Position numbers and translations under genes: made by a program
Source of the DNA: Chitinophagaceae bacterium
GTDB lineage: Bacteria > Bacteroidota > Bacteroidia > Chitinophagales > Chitinophagaceae
NCBI GenBank assembly: GCA_947455215.1
Contig: CANGNA010000024.1
Coordinates: 1-55,717 of the forward strand
Direction: 5' to 3'
DNA length: 55,717 bases
In this document: in pieces, positions 18,577-26,952 of the stretch
How the letters are laid out: every line of letters starts with the position of its first letter
Position numbering within the stretch: position 1 is the first letter of the stretch
The notes under the pieces: generated by a model
What the model saw: only the letters and a program-made list of their open reading frames with translations
Databases searched by the model: none
What the model was told of the DNA's origin: nothing

Positions 18577-18891
18577 TTAGTAAACAAGGTCCTCGTAAGC
18601 ACCTTGTAGTTCGCTGTATGAATGCATGTCTTTGGCTGCTTTGGCCTGCTCCATGCCCTTTTCGTATACTTTTATGGCATCGTCCTGCATACCGGTACGC
18701 TCCAGCAACTTACCCAGGTGATAATAGGTAGCCACATATGCAGGATCGCGCTCCATGTTTTGCTCAAAGTATTTCCTCGCCTCGGCCTCGTTACCGTCCT
18801 TCACATACTCCAGTGCCAGCGCATGATGCAGGAAACTATCGTTGGGCGAGTCCTTCAAAAAAGCCAGTAATTTATCTATCCTCTGGTTCAT
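18577..18891 (-). CDS. Small TPR protein upstream of tilS
   Basis: About 104 residues from the ATG at 18891 (MNQRIDKLLAFL). It contains two to three TPR units (SFLHHALALEYVKDGNEAEA, then AYVATYYHLGKLLERTGMQD). No signal peptide, so cytoplasmic. TPRs bind proteins; partner unknown. A TATCTTTG -7 box lies 24 nt upstream of the start and the gene runs directly into tilS, so this promoter probably drives both. Confidence 0.82.
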   Translation of the reverse strand: MNQRIDKLLAFLKDSPNDSFLHHALALEYVKDGNEAEARKYFEQNMERDPAYVATYYHLGKLLERTGMQDDAIKVYEKGMEQAKAAKDMHSYSELQGAYEDLVY

Positions 18892-18915
18892 TGTTCCGTA
18901 TTGTCGGTTTTGCCG

Positions 18916-18923
18916 CAAAGATA
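18916..18923 (-). promoter_or_regulatory. -7 box (TATCTTTG) for TPR-tilS operon
   Basis: Minus-strand TATCTTTG, a close TAnnTTTG match, 24 nt before the TPR start. Confidence 0.55.
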
Positions 18924-18943
18924 CCTTATTCCCCGGCCTGTAG

Positions 18944-18974
18944 AAAACAAAAACAGGCTGTAGAAACAGCCTGT
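18944..18974 (-). terminator. Intrinsic terminator after the PNGase F-like gene
   Basis: On the minus strand ACAGGCTGT (18966-18974) pairs with ACAGCCTGT (18953-18961) around TTCT, followed by a T-rich tract. Confidence 0.88.
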
Positions 18975-19049
18975 CCCTTTTAAACGTCTATTTAAACTTC
19001 TACACTCTTTTAAACATGTTCCCCGGTTCCTGGAAAGGATGAGGGACAA

Positions 19050-21005
19050 TTATTTTGAAATAACCACTCTTGCGTTGAGCCTGTTATTAGCTGCATCTAT
19101 GTATTGTACGGTATAGAGACCATTTACCAGGGCCGATATGTCCAGGTTGGTCTCCTGCTGGTTGCACTTAGCAGTAAGCACTTCCCTGCCCATCATATCT
19201 ATTACCCTTATGGTGCCGCTTACCTGGCCAAGACCTGCAAGATTTACCGAAAGTGTATTCTGCGCAGGGTTAGGATATACCTCTATCGCTGTGTTCTTAC
19301 CAATGTTATCTACACCTGCACTGAACGGACTTGCATAGAAGTACTTCACGAACTCGCAACCGAAATCGCTGGCGTAAGTGCCGGAAGTGGTATAACCAGC
19401 CACCGGTATATTAACGCCAGACAACTTTTTGATGAAGAAGTTACCTGCGCTGGTGCCCGATGGGTTGGCCCACCAGTGCAACCCGTTACAACCCGCATCG
19501 CTCAGCACCAGCTTGTAGCAGCCAGAATTCAGGATCACTGTATCGTTATATACATGGCTGGTAATAGCATCGGTGCGCTGTGCCACCACATTGTTGTCCA
19601 TGTCATATATCTTCCAGCTGGTCTCGCTGCTGGTGCCTGATGTGGCTTCGTTGTTGGTGGTCATGTATACGCGGAAGCTGTTAGGCCACAGTGCAGCATT
19701 TACATACTGGGTAGACATGCTGTTGTTGGTCGCATCTTCATCAGCCGACCCGTTAACTGCGTCAATAGAAGCGCTGAATGTATTGGTGCCGGTTACACCT
19801 GCGCCATTGTTCAGGTCGCTCAGTTCAGGCAACAGTACATCGGTCTCTGCCATAGAAGCCAGAGAGCCTGTCCAGTTGTAGGTAGCCATAGTACTGCCAA
19901 CAACGCCGTAGGTAATGGTCATAGCTGTAATGGCAGCGCTGCCGGAGTTACGGATGTGTACAGTTGGTTTGCCGCAGATCGTATTCTCCCTGAAATGGTT
20001 CTCGTTATTGGTAGGGGCAATGATATCTTCCAGCGATGCATCTGTAGTGTGGTTCATGCCACCGTAATAGATAAGGTGCGCTTCCGTTGTATAGCTTGGC
20101 GAACCACCTGCTGCGGTATAATCGTCGATCATAATGTTAGTATTGAACGACGTATTGGGCGTTAAGCCCGGCAATATATTATGGTGGGCATATACCATAG
20201 CGCCGGGACACCAGTTACCGCGGTCATACACCCATGTACCCGACTGTGGGTACAGTTCGTTCAGCCCGCAGTTGTCGCGCCATATGGTCTTGGCACCTAC
20301 AGTAGTACCGTTCACCAGTACATTGTAGTTCTTAGAGCAAAACTCGCTGCAGCCCGTATTATCGCTACCATGGCCGGTGATCGTGAATTTCAACTCTGTA
20401 GACACTGTACCTTCCGGAACTGTATCTGTAACCGGCGGGAAATGTGTATTGATGTTGGGTGTACCGCCGTAGCCAAAACTACCGTACCACTCCCGCTTTA
20501 CATTGATCACATTGCGCTCCGGCGTGCCTTGTATGAATGCGAATTTGATATCGCCTGTGAACCCTCCTGAATACCCCGAATACAGGATACGCATAATGGC
20601 CGGCCCGGTGAGCTTCTGTGCATATGGCGTAACGTCGAACACGTAATGTTGCTGCCAGGTAAAAGGTGTGCGTGGCGCACCGGCATTGGCATACGGGGTG
20701 ATCAAACGGCCCAGCTCAAAAGTATCGGTAGGGGTCATTACGAAGTTCTGCACTGTATAATCCCAATCGCCGCACCACGTACTACCGGCGGCACAGGTAT
20801 ACTTACCCAATGTAAATATCATCAGCACCTTGCGGTACGTGGTACCTGCAGCAGGAAAGGTGATCGCAGTATCAAAATTGTTGTAATAATCCAATTGTAC
20901 ATTATTGGCTTGTACCCAGGTAGTATCTCCCGGTGCCGCCTTCGCACCAACCGCACTGCACATAGCCACCAAAACGGCGAACAAAATTCTTTTCATTTTC
21001 TTCAT
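19050..21005 (-). CDS. Secreted PNGase F-like glycoamidase with T9SS sorting domain
   Basis: 651 residues: signal peptide (1-24), PNGase F N-terminal domain (about 28-165) and C-terminal domain (to about 330), a middle region with an invertebrate-style beta-sandwich, then a T9SS type A sorting domain (IEVYPNPAQNTLSV to the end). Compared from memory with Flavobacterium PNGase F, the CGDWDY segment keeps the catalytic Asp (Asp82 here, Asp60 there), and CSEFC keeps the second Glu (Glu206 there). The third acid (Glu118 there, in TETW) appears replaced (ILYSGYS). PNGase F releases N-glycans from glycoproteins. Own terminator; substrate unproven. Confidence 0.82.
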   Translation of the reverse strand: MKKMKRILFAVLVAMCSAVGAKAAPGDTTWVQANNVQLDYYNNFDTAITFPAAGTTYRKVLMIFTLGKYTCAAGSTWCGDWDYTVQNFVMTPTDTFELGRLITPYANAGAPRTPFTWQQHYVFDVTPYAQKLTGPAIMRILYSGYSGGFTGDIKFAFIQGTPERNVINVKREWYGSFGYGGTPNINTHFPPVTDTVPEGTVSTELKFTITGHGSDNTGCSEFCSKNYNVLVNGTTVGAKTIWRDNCGLNELYPQSGTWVYDRGNWCPGAMVYAHHNILPGLTPNTSFNTNIMIDDYTAAGGSPSYTTEAHLIYYGGMNHTTDASLEDIIAPTNNENHFRENTICGKPTVHIRNSGSAAITAMTITYGVVGSTMATYNWTGSLASMAETDVLLPELSDLNNGAGVTGTNTFSASIDAVNGSADEDATNNSMSTQYVNAALWPNSFRVYMTTNNEATSGTSSETSWKIYDMDNNVVAQRTDAITSHVYNDTVILNSGCYKLVLSDAGCNGLHWWANPSGTSAGNFFIKKLSGVNIPVAGYTTSGTYASDFGCEFVKYFYASPFSAGVDNIGKNTAIEVYPNPAQNTLSVNLAGLGQVSGTIRVIDMMGREVLTAKCNQQETNLDISALVNGLYTVQYIDAANNRLNARVVISK

Positions 21006-21152
21006 TTGATCTTCAAAATTAGCTAATAAACGGTGTTCTGAACAGCTAAAAAGCCCATGAACAGGGCCTTTTAGAACTAATACTACAAATTAGAGTTAAT
21101 TACTCTGATTATTAGTCAATAATAAATATTTTTTTGCACATTTAACTGATTA

Positions 21153-22790
21153 TCAGTCTTTTTTTACCAATCTGCGTGTCCTCAGCTTCACGCAGGCATC
21201 GTTGTAGAGCACCATATTATAGTTACCATCGGGCAGGTCGGTAAGCGATACAACACGGGCATTGTGCTGCTGTTTGATGACCACACCTTTATCATCGGTT
21301 ATCAATACATGCAGTGCAAACGGTGCCGATAGCACCAGGCTGTTGTTTGCAGGGTCGGCTGTTATAGATACCTGGCCATTCTGCTCGCTGGCTGCCGCCG
21401 TCTCCCGTTCGTCTATCACTACTTCTTCCGAAACCACTACGCTACCCTTTTTATCCGTTACTGATACCGCATAGGTACCCGGCTTATCAGGCGTATAGGC
21501 CGAATCGGTAGCGCCAACAATAGGCTTACCGTCCAGCAGCCACTGATAGCCCTGGTAGTGCGACACAGATAGCGTGAGGCATTTTTTGGTGATCACCGGC
21601 TTTGGCGCAGCCACTGTTACCGTTATGCTATCGGCGTATGTCACGCCGCCCATATCTACCGTACAGTAATAGGTATTGGTTTTGCGCACCGTAGTTGTTA
21701 TAGTTGTGGTGTGCTCTCCGGTAGACCATGCTATTACCGCACCCTGCCTGCCCATCCAGTTCAGCCGGTTGTTGCAATCCAGTGCGTAATTATAGGCATG
21801 GTCTTTGGCAAAGGTCTTTACTGCCGATACCTTTATGCTGCCCATGGTAGCCTTAGAAGTGAACAGGTATATATTATTATAGAAGTCCATAGCGGCAAAA
21901 ACATCGTGTTCCAGCTGCACACCGCCATAGCCGGGTACAGAGAACAACAGTTCTTCTGCATCTTTCTTCCGGTAAAGCTTATTATCAAAATAGAGGCCGC
22001 GGCGATATAGTGCCGTGGTGCCATCAAAGTCGGTAAGCGTGCAGTACTTATAGTTTTTCATATGATTGGTAGAGTTGGTGAGCTGCTGCCTGGGGTGCCC
22101 GACCCTAAGGGTGAACACATCTGTAGGCAGCGGATCCCAGAAGTTGGCAAAGTGCGCGTAGGCTATATCCCTGTCGTTGGCAGCATAGCGGCAGTTCTTG
22201 CTCCATAGTTGCCATTCGTTGGTAAGGTTCACGGTTGTTTTGGTTACGGTATTGTATTCAAATATATCGCCATCGCGGGTGAGCGAGGGGTACTGATCGT
22301 TGCCCCACGCATACAGGATGCGGGTCTTGTCGGTGCTCCAGTCCAGGTCGTACACCGCATTTTTGTTGAACTCCGGCACCCGGAACACCACCGATTCATT
22401 ACGGCCATCTACAGTGCTCGTGCATACCCACGCGGTATCCATGGCCGAGTAATACATAGCACCCTGGCGCTGTGGCCTGTAGCGCACATACAGCAGGCTG
22501 CGCTTATCGGCCGAGAGCACCACGTTCATACGGTCGTACCCGTCTTTGAACACGGGTTCATACTTGCCGCTGCCGCCCTTGCGCCAGATGGTCCACCGGG
22601 CAGATTCCGGGTTTTGTGCACAGAAGATAAAATTGCTGAAGAGCCGGGTAGAATCGATGCACAACCGTAGCACCGTGCCGCCGGTCACCGTAGTATCGCG
22701 CTGCAAAATGCGAAATGCGCGCTGCCCATACCCGGGCAGCCACAAGGCCAGCAACACAACCATAACAACCAAACGAGTACTCCACCGCAT
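21153..22790 (-). CDS. Secreted beta-propeller plus Ig-like domain protein with degenerate T9SS tail
   Basis: 545 residues. Signal peptide (1-22). Residues about 60-370 contain repeated blade-like segments (SADKRSLLYVRY, STDKTRILYAWGND, AANDRDIAYAHF) typical of TolB/WD40-like propellers. An Ig/PKD-like domain follows (CLTLSVSHYQGYQWLLDG to VSVTDKKGSVVV). The last 75 residues (LPDGNYNMVLYN, ending RRLVKKD) look like a weakened T9SS sorting domain. No enzymatic motif seen. A promoter-like element lies about 330 nt upstream (23117-23149), giving a long leader. Confidence 0.7.
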   Translation of the reverse strand: MRWSTRLVVMVVLLALWLPGYGQRAFRILQRDTTVTGGTVLRLCIDSTRLFSNFIFCAQNPESARWTIWRKGGSGKYEPVFKDGYDRMNVVLSADKRSLLYVRYRPQRQGAMYYSAMDTAWVCTSTVDGRNESVVFRVPEFNKNAVYDLDWSTDKTRILYAWGNDQYPSLTRDGDIFEYNTVTKTTVNLTNEWQLWSKNCRYAANDRDIAYAHFANFWDPLPTDVFTLRVGHPRQQLTNSTNHMKNYKYCTLTDFDGTTALYRRGLYFDNKLYRKKDAEELLFSVPGYGGVQLEHDVFAAMDFYNNIYLFTSKATMGSIKVSAVKTFAKDHAYNYALDCNNRLNWMGRQGAVIAWSTGEHTTTITTTVRKTNTYYCTVDMGGVTYADSITVTVAAPKPVITKKCLTLSVSHYQGYQWLLDGKPIVGATDSAYTPDKPGTYAVSVTDKKGSVVVSEEVVIDERETAAASEQNGQVSITADPANNSLVLSAPFALHVLITDDKGVVIKQQHNARVVSLTDLPDGNYNMVLYNDACVKLRTRRLVKKD

Positions 22791-23116
22791 TACCGCTACA
22801 AGTTACTTTATTTTGGCTTTTTGGGGGATGATGGTGCGTGAAAATTGCAGTTTTCTGCCGACGAAAAAAAATGATAGTTGCCGGCAATTTTACTTTAGAT
22901 GCAGGGGTTTAGTGTTCTGATTTGTAAGGGGTTGCTGATATGGCGTTTTTCTTTCTATTTGCAGTATCTGCAATTTTGTGCAATTTTTTGTCTGAATCAG
23001 TTGCCGCGCTTCGCTCGCAATGACGGCCGGAATTTTAGAATTTTCAGGATTCCCGTTTAGTGTAATAGTGTTTTCATATCGTTTTTTTGGGGTTTAGGAA
23101 AGGTTTTTTTGTGGGC

Positions 23117-23149
23117 CAAAGGTACTATCCGGCGAGGGAGGGTTCCAAA
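23117..23149 (-). promoter_or_regulatory. Consensus promoter (TTTG-N21-TACCTTTG) pointing left
   Basis: Minus-strand TTTG (23146-23149) and TACCTTTG (23117-23124) with 21 nt between. The only gene downstream is the propeller protein starting at 22790, so the leader would be about 320 nt. Confidence 0.6.
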
Positions 23150-23249
23150 TAAAGATATGCACATATTTAAGGCGTCAATAGCTAGATTGAGTTTCGCCAG
23201 TCGGCTAAGTAACATCGCATATATCAACATACGCGTAATACCCAACTCC

Positions 23250-23298
23250 GGCGATCGGGAGATCGCCTACACGCAAGGACGCGATTGCAAATCGCGCC
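23250..23298. repeat. Tandem REP-like hairpins
   Basis: GGCGATC/GATCGCC (23250-23267) and CGCGATT/AATCGCG (23280-23296) are two adjacent perfect hairpins in intergenic DNA, of the kind seen as dispersed REP families with RAYT transposases. No RAYT gene is in the window. Confidence 0.65.
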
Positions 23299-23347
23299 CA
23301 ACTGACTATGGGAGAGAAACGAGGAGAAAGCAATACTGAACTTTTTT

Positions 23348-23456
23348 CGCCGTTGTTGGCGTCCCCGCCAACGACCAGCACATGGGTGCGCTAAGTATGT
23401 GATCTACGAAAACGAATACGCCCCGATAATTTTTGGCGGGAACGCTAACAACGGCG
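23348..23456. repeat. 109-bp element with 24-bp inverted terminal repeats
   Basis: Arms at 23348-23371 and 23433-23456 match at 22 of 24 positions as inverted repeats. The left arm itself folds (TTGGCG/CGCCAA). No coding content between the arms. Possibly a REP doublet or miniature element. Confidence 0.65.
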
Positions 23457-23556
23457 GAGAGCAAATCAACTATCACATACAAATTTCATTAAATAGCAAT
23501 TTTATTGTATTGCATATGAACAATTTATGATTAATATTTGCTTCAAATGTGCGCAT

Positions 23557-25020
23557 ATGAACAAATACTTTATCAGTCTGCTATTGGTTACTGTTTTGTC
23601 TCAGCGTGCCTACTGCCAGAGACAGCGAATAGATATTGTCATCGACTCGCTGAAGACGGAACTGAACAAGCAAAGTGCAGATAGTAATAAAGTAAAATTG
23701 CTGAAAAAGATCGGCGAGAACTATAATAGTGTATGTTCAGATTCAGCAATAGCATATGGCAACAGCTCTTTACAGTTAGCCGATAAGACCTGCTGGGAAA
23801 GAGGCAAGGCCATAGCCCACCTGGGACTTGGCGTAAGTTATGAGCATCGCTCAGATCTCCCCAATTCACTTGACCATTACCTGCAGGCTTTGAAAATCAA
23901 TGAGCATATTGGCAATAAAAGAGGCATTGCAGCCAGCAATTGGGGTGTAGGTAATGTATACCGGCAACAAAAACAATACAACATAGCCAAACAGTATGCA
24001 CAAAAAGCATTGAAATACTATGAGGAAGCAGGAGATAAAACTTCTGTTTCCTCACTGCTCGTTAACCTGGGCAACTGCTACAACTCGCTTGATCAATTAG
24101 ATAGTGCAATAAGCCTGTATCGCAAGGCGCTATCCATAAAGCAGGAATTGGGTGATGTCAGGAGCGTATCGCAGGTCATGATGTGTATAGGTAGCATATA
24201 CCTGAAGCAAAAAAATTATGGTCAGTGCCTTTCACACTACTTCCGATCTCTAAAGATATTTGAAGAGATCGGTGATGAATACGACAATAGCAGTCTTATG
24301 GGCAACATAGGCCAGTGTTATCTTTTAATAGCCAAGGACAGTAATAAAATAAAACCAGACAGCCTGATCAGCGCCGACCGAAGGACCAACCTGATGACCG
24401 CAGTGAAATTTTTGGACAGTGCATTAAAGATCAGCAAGAGTACCGCACAACTAAATGATGCCCGCATCACCGCTCTCGATCTTTCGGAAGCGCTGGAGCT
24501 ATTGGGCAATTATCAACAGGCCTTGGCCATGTATAAAGAATATGTGGCGTACAAAGACTCTATTTACTCCGGCGAGAACATGGATAAAATTGCCGAACTG
24601 GAAACGAGGCGAGGAAAGGAGTTGAAAGATAAGGATATGGAGATAGCGAAATTAAGAATGCAGGTATATACCATTTGCATCCTGCTACTGGTGGTTGGTA
24701 TCAGTTACATTGGCTACCGGCTATACCTGCAGGTAAGGTCGAACAGGCAATTAGCCATAGACCGGGCGGAACATCTGCAAAGAATAGACTCGCAGGGAAA
24801 GATACTGGAACATATTACCTACAGGCAATCTCATGATCTGCGGGGAAATGTGGCGACCATACTTGGCCTTGCGAAATTGTTCAATTTTGAAGACGCGACC
24901 GACCCGTTCAACAAAGAGATCATACAACATATAGACGGCCTGGCCACTAAAATGGATAACGTGATCATAGACGTGATCAAGCAGGAGAATAAACTGATGA
25001 AAGAGAATAAAGGCAAGTGA
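23557..25020 (+). CDS. TPR membrane protein ending in a histidine-kinase dimerisation domain without ATPase
   Basis: About 487 residues from the ATG at 23557 (MNKYFISLLL); a signal peptide is followed by about seven TPR units (residues 60-330), a coiled coil, a membrane helix (VYTICILLLVVGISYIGYRL) and a cytoplasmic HisKA-like hairpin with the H-box His426 in SHDLRGNVATILGL. The protein then stops: no HATPase N, G1 or G2 boxes. It resembles periplasmic-TPR sensor kinases of Bacteroidota, but the catalytic domain is missing. It may be a phosphotransfer or signalling adaptor, or a natural truncation. Confidence 0.8.
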   Translation: MNKYFISLLLVTVLSQRAYCQRQRIDIVIDSLKTELNKQSADSNKVKLLKKIGENYNSVCSDSAIAYGNSSLQLADKTCWERGKAIAHLGLGVSYEHRSDLPNSLDHYLQALKINEHIGNKRGIAASNWGVGNVYRQQKQYNIAKQYAQKALKYYEEAGDKTSVSSLLVNLGNCYNSLDQLDSAISLYRKALSIKQELGDVRSVSQVMMCIGSIYLKQKNYGQCLSHYFRSLKIFEEIGDEYDNSSLMGNIGQCYLLIAKDSNKIKPDSLISADRRTNLMTAVKFLDSALKISKSTAQLNDARITALDLSEALELLGNYQQALAMYKEYVAYKDSIYSGENMDKIAELETRRGKELKDKDMEIAKLRMQVYTICILLLVVGISYIGYRLYLQVRSNRQLAIDRAEHLQRIDSQGKILEHITYRQSHDLRGNVATILGLAKLFNFEDATDPFNKEIIQHIDGLATKMDNVIIDVIKQENKLMKENKGK

Positions 25021-25043
25021 TCTTTTGAACTTAAACCCGGCAT

Positions 25044-25101
25044 CCCAAGCTGGGCGTAGTCTCCAGACTACGTCCGGGAGGATGGGAGTCTCCTGACTCC
25101 C
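25044..25101. repeat. REP-like pair (left copy flanking lipoprotein gene)
   Basis: Two hairpins share the core GTCTCCWGAC: CGTAGTC/GACTACG (25055-25072) and GGGAGTC/GACTCCC (25084-25101). The 33-nt segment 25044-25076 recurs at 25706-25738 with 3 mismatches. Confidence 0.7.
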
Positions 25102-25270
25102 GAAACTAACAAAGCATCGTTTCTGTCCCCGGCAAAATCCCCCTCAGCCTTTACATAGCCGAGGAATCAGCAATGTAGGATGGACACAGGCCCTCACATG
25201 CCAGAAAAAACAGGTATATTGCAGATGAAATATGGTGAGTACTATTGTAATAACCCAATAATTGATGACT

Positions 25271-25684
25271 ATGAAAACTAATAAATATCAATTAGCAGCT
25301 TTAATAGCAATAACAATGATAGTTGGATGTCATAAAACCCAATCACCACCATACGACCCATTAGCAAATACTTATAAAATGCAAGGATCCTATAATATGG
25401 CGGGGTACTTTTACCCCTATATAGGCTACAATACCTCTATTACCATTAAGGATTCTATTTACGTAGTATCAAAAGATCGTCTTTTTGTTTACACGTTTTA
25501 TACATCCTTCTCATATAACTATGACACGTTCTACCACCAATCATCGGACATAAATAATAACACTATAACATTCATAGGCAATTTCCCTAATGTAATTGAC
25601 ACACTCACTTACAATTATGCTACTGGCAAATTACGGCATGCAAGAATTGATGCAAATGGTTGGTGGTATACAAATTCGCAGTAA
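25271..25684 (+). CDS. AT-rich hypothetical lipoprotein
   Basis: About 137 residues from the ATG at 25271 (MKTNKYQLAALIAIT). The signal ends in a lipobox (MIVGC) with Cys at about residue 20. The mature part is rich in Tyr, Asn and Thr with short beta-strand-like stretches and no recognised domain. Base composition is noticeably more AT-rich than its neighbours, and matching repeat copies lie on each side (25044 and 25706), hinting at transfer or repeat-mediated insertion. Confidence 0.65.
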   Translation: MKTNKYQLAALIAITMIVGCHKTQSPPYDPLANTYKMQGSYNMAGYFYPYIGYNTSITIKDSIYVVSKDRLFVYTFYTSFSYNYDTFYHQSSDINNNTITFIGNFPNVIDTLTYNYATGKLRHARIDANGWWYTNSQ

Positions 25685-25705
25685 CTTTCTATCATCTGCA
25701 AAACC

Positions 25706-25771
25706 CCCAAGCTGGACGTAGCCTCCTGACTACGTCCGAATGGCCCCCGCTACTGCAAGCGTCTCGCTTGC
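25706..25771. repeat. REP-like cluster (right copy flanking lipoprotein gene)
   Basis: Second copy of the 33-nt repeat (25706-25738), then a perfect hairpin GCAAGCG/CGCTTGC (25755-25771). Confidence 0.7.
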
Positions 25772-25838
25772 GTAGTCTCAGTTCGGTGAGGACAGGATCT
25801 ATTCACCTATTGCGCCACTCAATTTGTGCATATCTTTA

Positions 25839-25871
25839 TTTGTCAACCCTTACTTACAGGGCGTACCTTTG
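25839..25871 (+). promoter_or_regulatory. Orphan promoter (TTTG-N21-TACCTTTG)
   Basis: TTTG (25839-25842) and TACCTTTG (25864-25871) are 21 nt apart, an excellent match. The next real gene (def) starts 460 nt downstream, so this may drive a small RNA or a long def leader. Confidence 0.55.
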
Positions 25872-26132
25872 CACCATCCGGGAACGGTTTCCGGGTACCC
25901 TAAACGCTCTTTACCATGTCACTATCACGCTGCAAAACATTGCAAAAACACAACCGGCAAAATTGCCACATCGGCAGAAATGACCATATTATCATTTTTC
26001 ATACAAGTTCTATTTATCAATCGCTTACCAACATTACCTCAAGCAGAATTGCCGGCAACTGTCAAAAAAGAAATTTTGCAGCACATCGGCACTTTTACCG
26101 TATTTCACCGATGCTGCCCAATCACCCCCGAT

Positions 26133-26174
26133 CCCGGCTGAGCCGGGAACAACACGTCTCGGCTCAGCCGAGAC
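26133..26174. repeat. Two adjacent perfect palindromes
   Basis: CCCGGCT/AGCCGGG (26133-26147) and GTCTCGGCT/AGCCGAGAC (26156-26174), with single-base loops. Confidence 0.65.
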
Positions 26175-26212
26175 TGGTCGAATATCGTCCCCTCTTTGGC
26201 AAGAGGGGAGTT
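26174..26212. repeat. 39-bp dispersed repeat, copy 1
   Basis: Identical over 39 nt to 48965-49003. Contains hairpin CCCCTCTT/AAGAGGGG. Confidence 0.8.
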
Positions 26213-26332
26213 GCCCACCTGGTTAATTTGCCCGGTGCTCCCCTCCGCCGTTGTTGCTGCTGCGACTAAAATCCCAAATCCAAAAGAGGAAAAATCCCGT
26301 AACTTGCATCGTTATTTAATATTTGAGTATAC

Positions 26333-26911
26333 ATGATACTACCTGTTGTGGCTTATGGCCATCCGGTTTTAAGAAAAGTTTGCGACGACATCACTCCCGA
26401 CTATCCCGGCCTGGAAAAGCTGCTGGCCGATATGTGGGAGACGCTTTATAATAGTAATGGCGTGGGCCTGGCGGCTCCGCAGATCAACAAGCCTATCCGC
26501 CTGTTTTTGGTAGATACCGAGCAGATAGTGGAAGGTTTTGATGATGAGGATCGTAAAGAGTACCCAAATGAAAAGGCAATAAAGCAGGTGTTCATCAATG
26601 CGCAGATCATAGAAGAGTCGGGCGAGTTATGGGCATATAACGAGGGTTGCCTGAGCATACCTAAGATACGCGAGGATATACAGCGCCGCGCCAAGGTACA
26701 CATCCGCTACATGGATGAAAACTTTGTGGAGCATGAGGGGCATTTCCATGGCATTACCGCCCGCGTTATCCAGCACGAATACGACCACATAGAGGGCAAG
26801 CTGTTCATCGACTACATGTCGAGCCTGAAGAAGCGCCTGATCAAGAAAAAGCTGGATGATATCAGCTCCGGGAAGATAAGGATGGACTATCGCATGATCT
26901 ATCCGAAATAA
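26333..26911 (+). CDS. def: Peptide deformylase
   Basis: 192 residues. All three metal-site motifs are present: GVGLAAPQ (43-50), EGCLS (104-108) and HEYDH (148-152), so the enzyme should bind its metal and remove formyl from the N-terminal Met of new proteins. The C-terminal basic helix (LKKRLIKKKLDDI) is common in Bacteroidota forms. The sigma factor gene follows closely, but its start is uncertain. Confidence 0.96.
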   Translation: MILPVVAYGHPVLRKVCDDITPDYPGLEKLLADMWETLYNSNGVGLAAPQINKPIRLFLVDTEQIVEGFDDEDRKEYPNEKAIKQVFINAQIIEESGELWAYNEGCLSIPKIREDIQRRAKVHIRYMDENFVEHEGHFHGITARVIQHEYDHIEGKLFIDYMSSLKKRLIKKKLDDISSGKIRMDYRMIYPK

Positions 26912-26952
26912 TCTATACATTTACGTTCAAATACCATTCACCACTGGCTCCC

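Larger units (their letters stand above)
22791..23556. other. 766-bp non-coding stretch with repeats and a promoter
   Basis: No convincing gene. It holds a leftward promoter (23117-23149), a six-codon open frame on the minus strand in the presumed leader, two tandem REP-like hairpins (23250-23298) and a 109-bp inverted-repeat element (23348-23456). Frames listed here by a simple ORF scan have no family features. Confidence 0.6.
25685..26332. other. 648-bp non-coding stretch with promoter and repeats
   Basis: Contains REP-like hairpins (25706-25771), a promoter-like element (25839-25871) with no gene behind it, and more palindromes (26133-26212). The three overlapping frames in it lack family features and differ only in reading phase. 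Confidence 0.6.

Noticed and set aside
25660-26269. Three overlapping frames in the repeat-rich spacer
   Set aside because: They overlap each other and the hairpins, have no family features, and start codons lack support.
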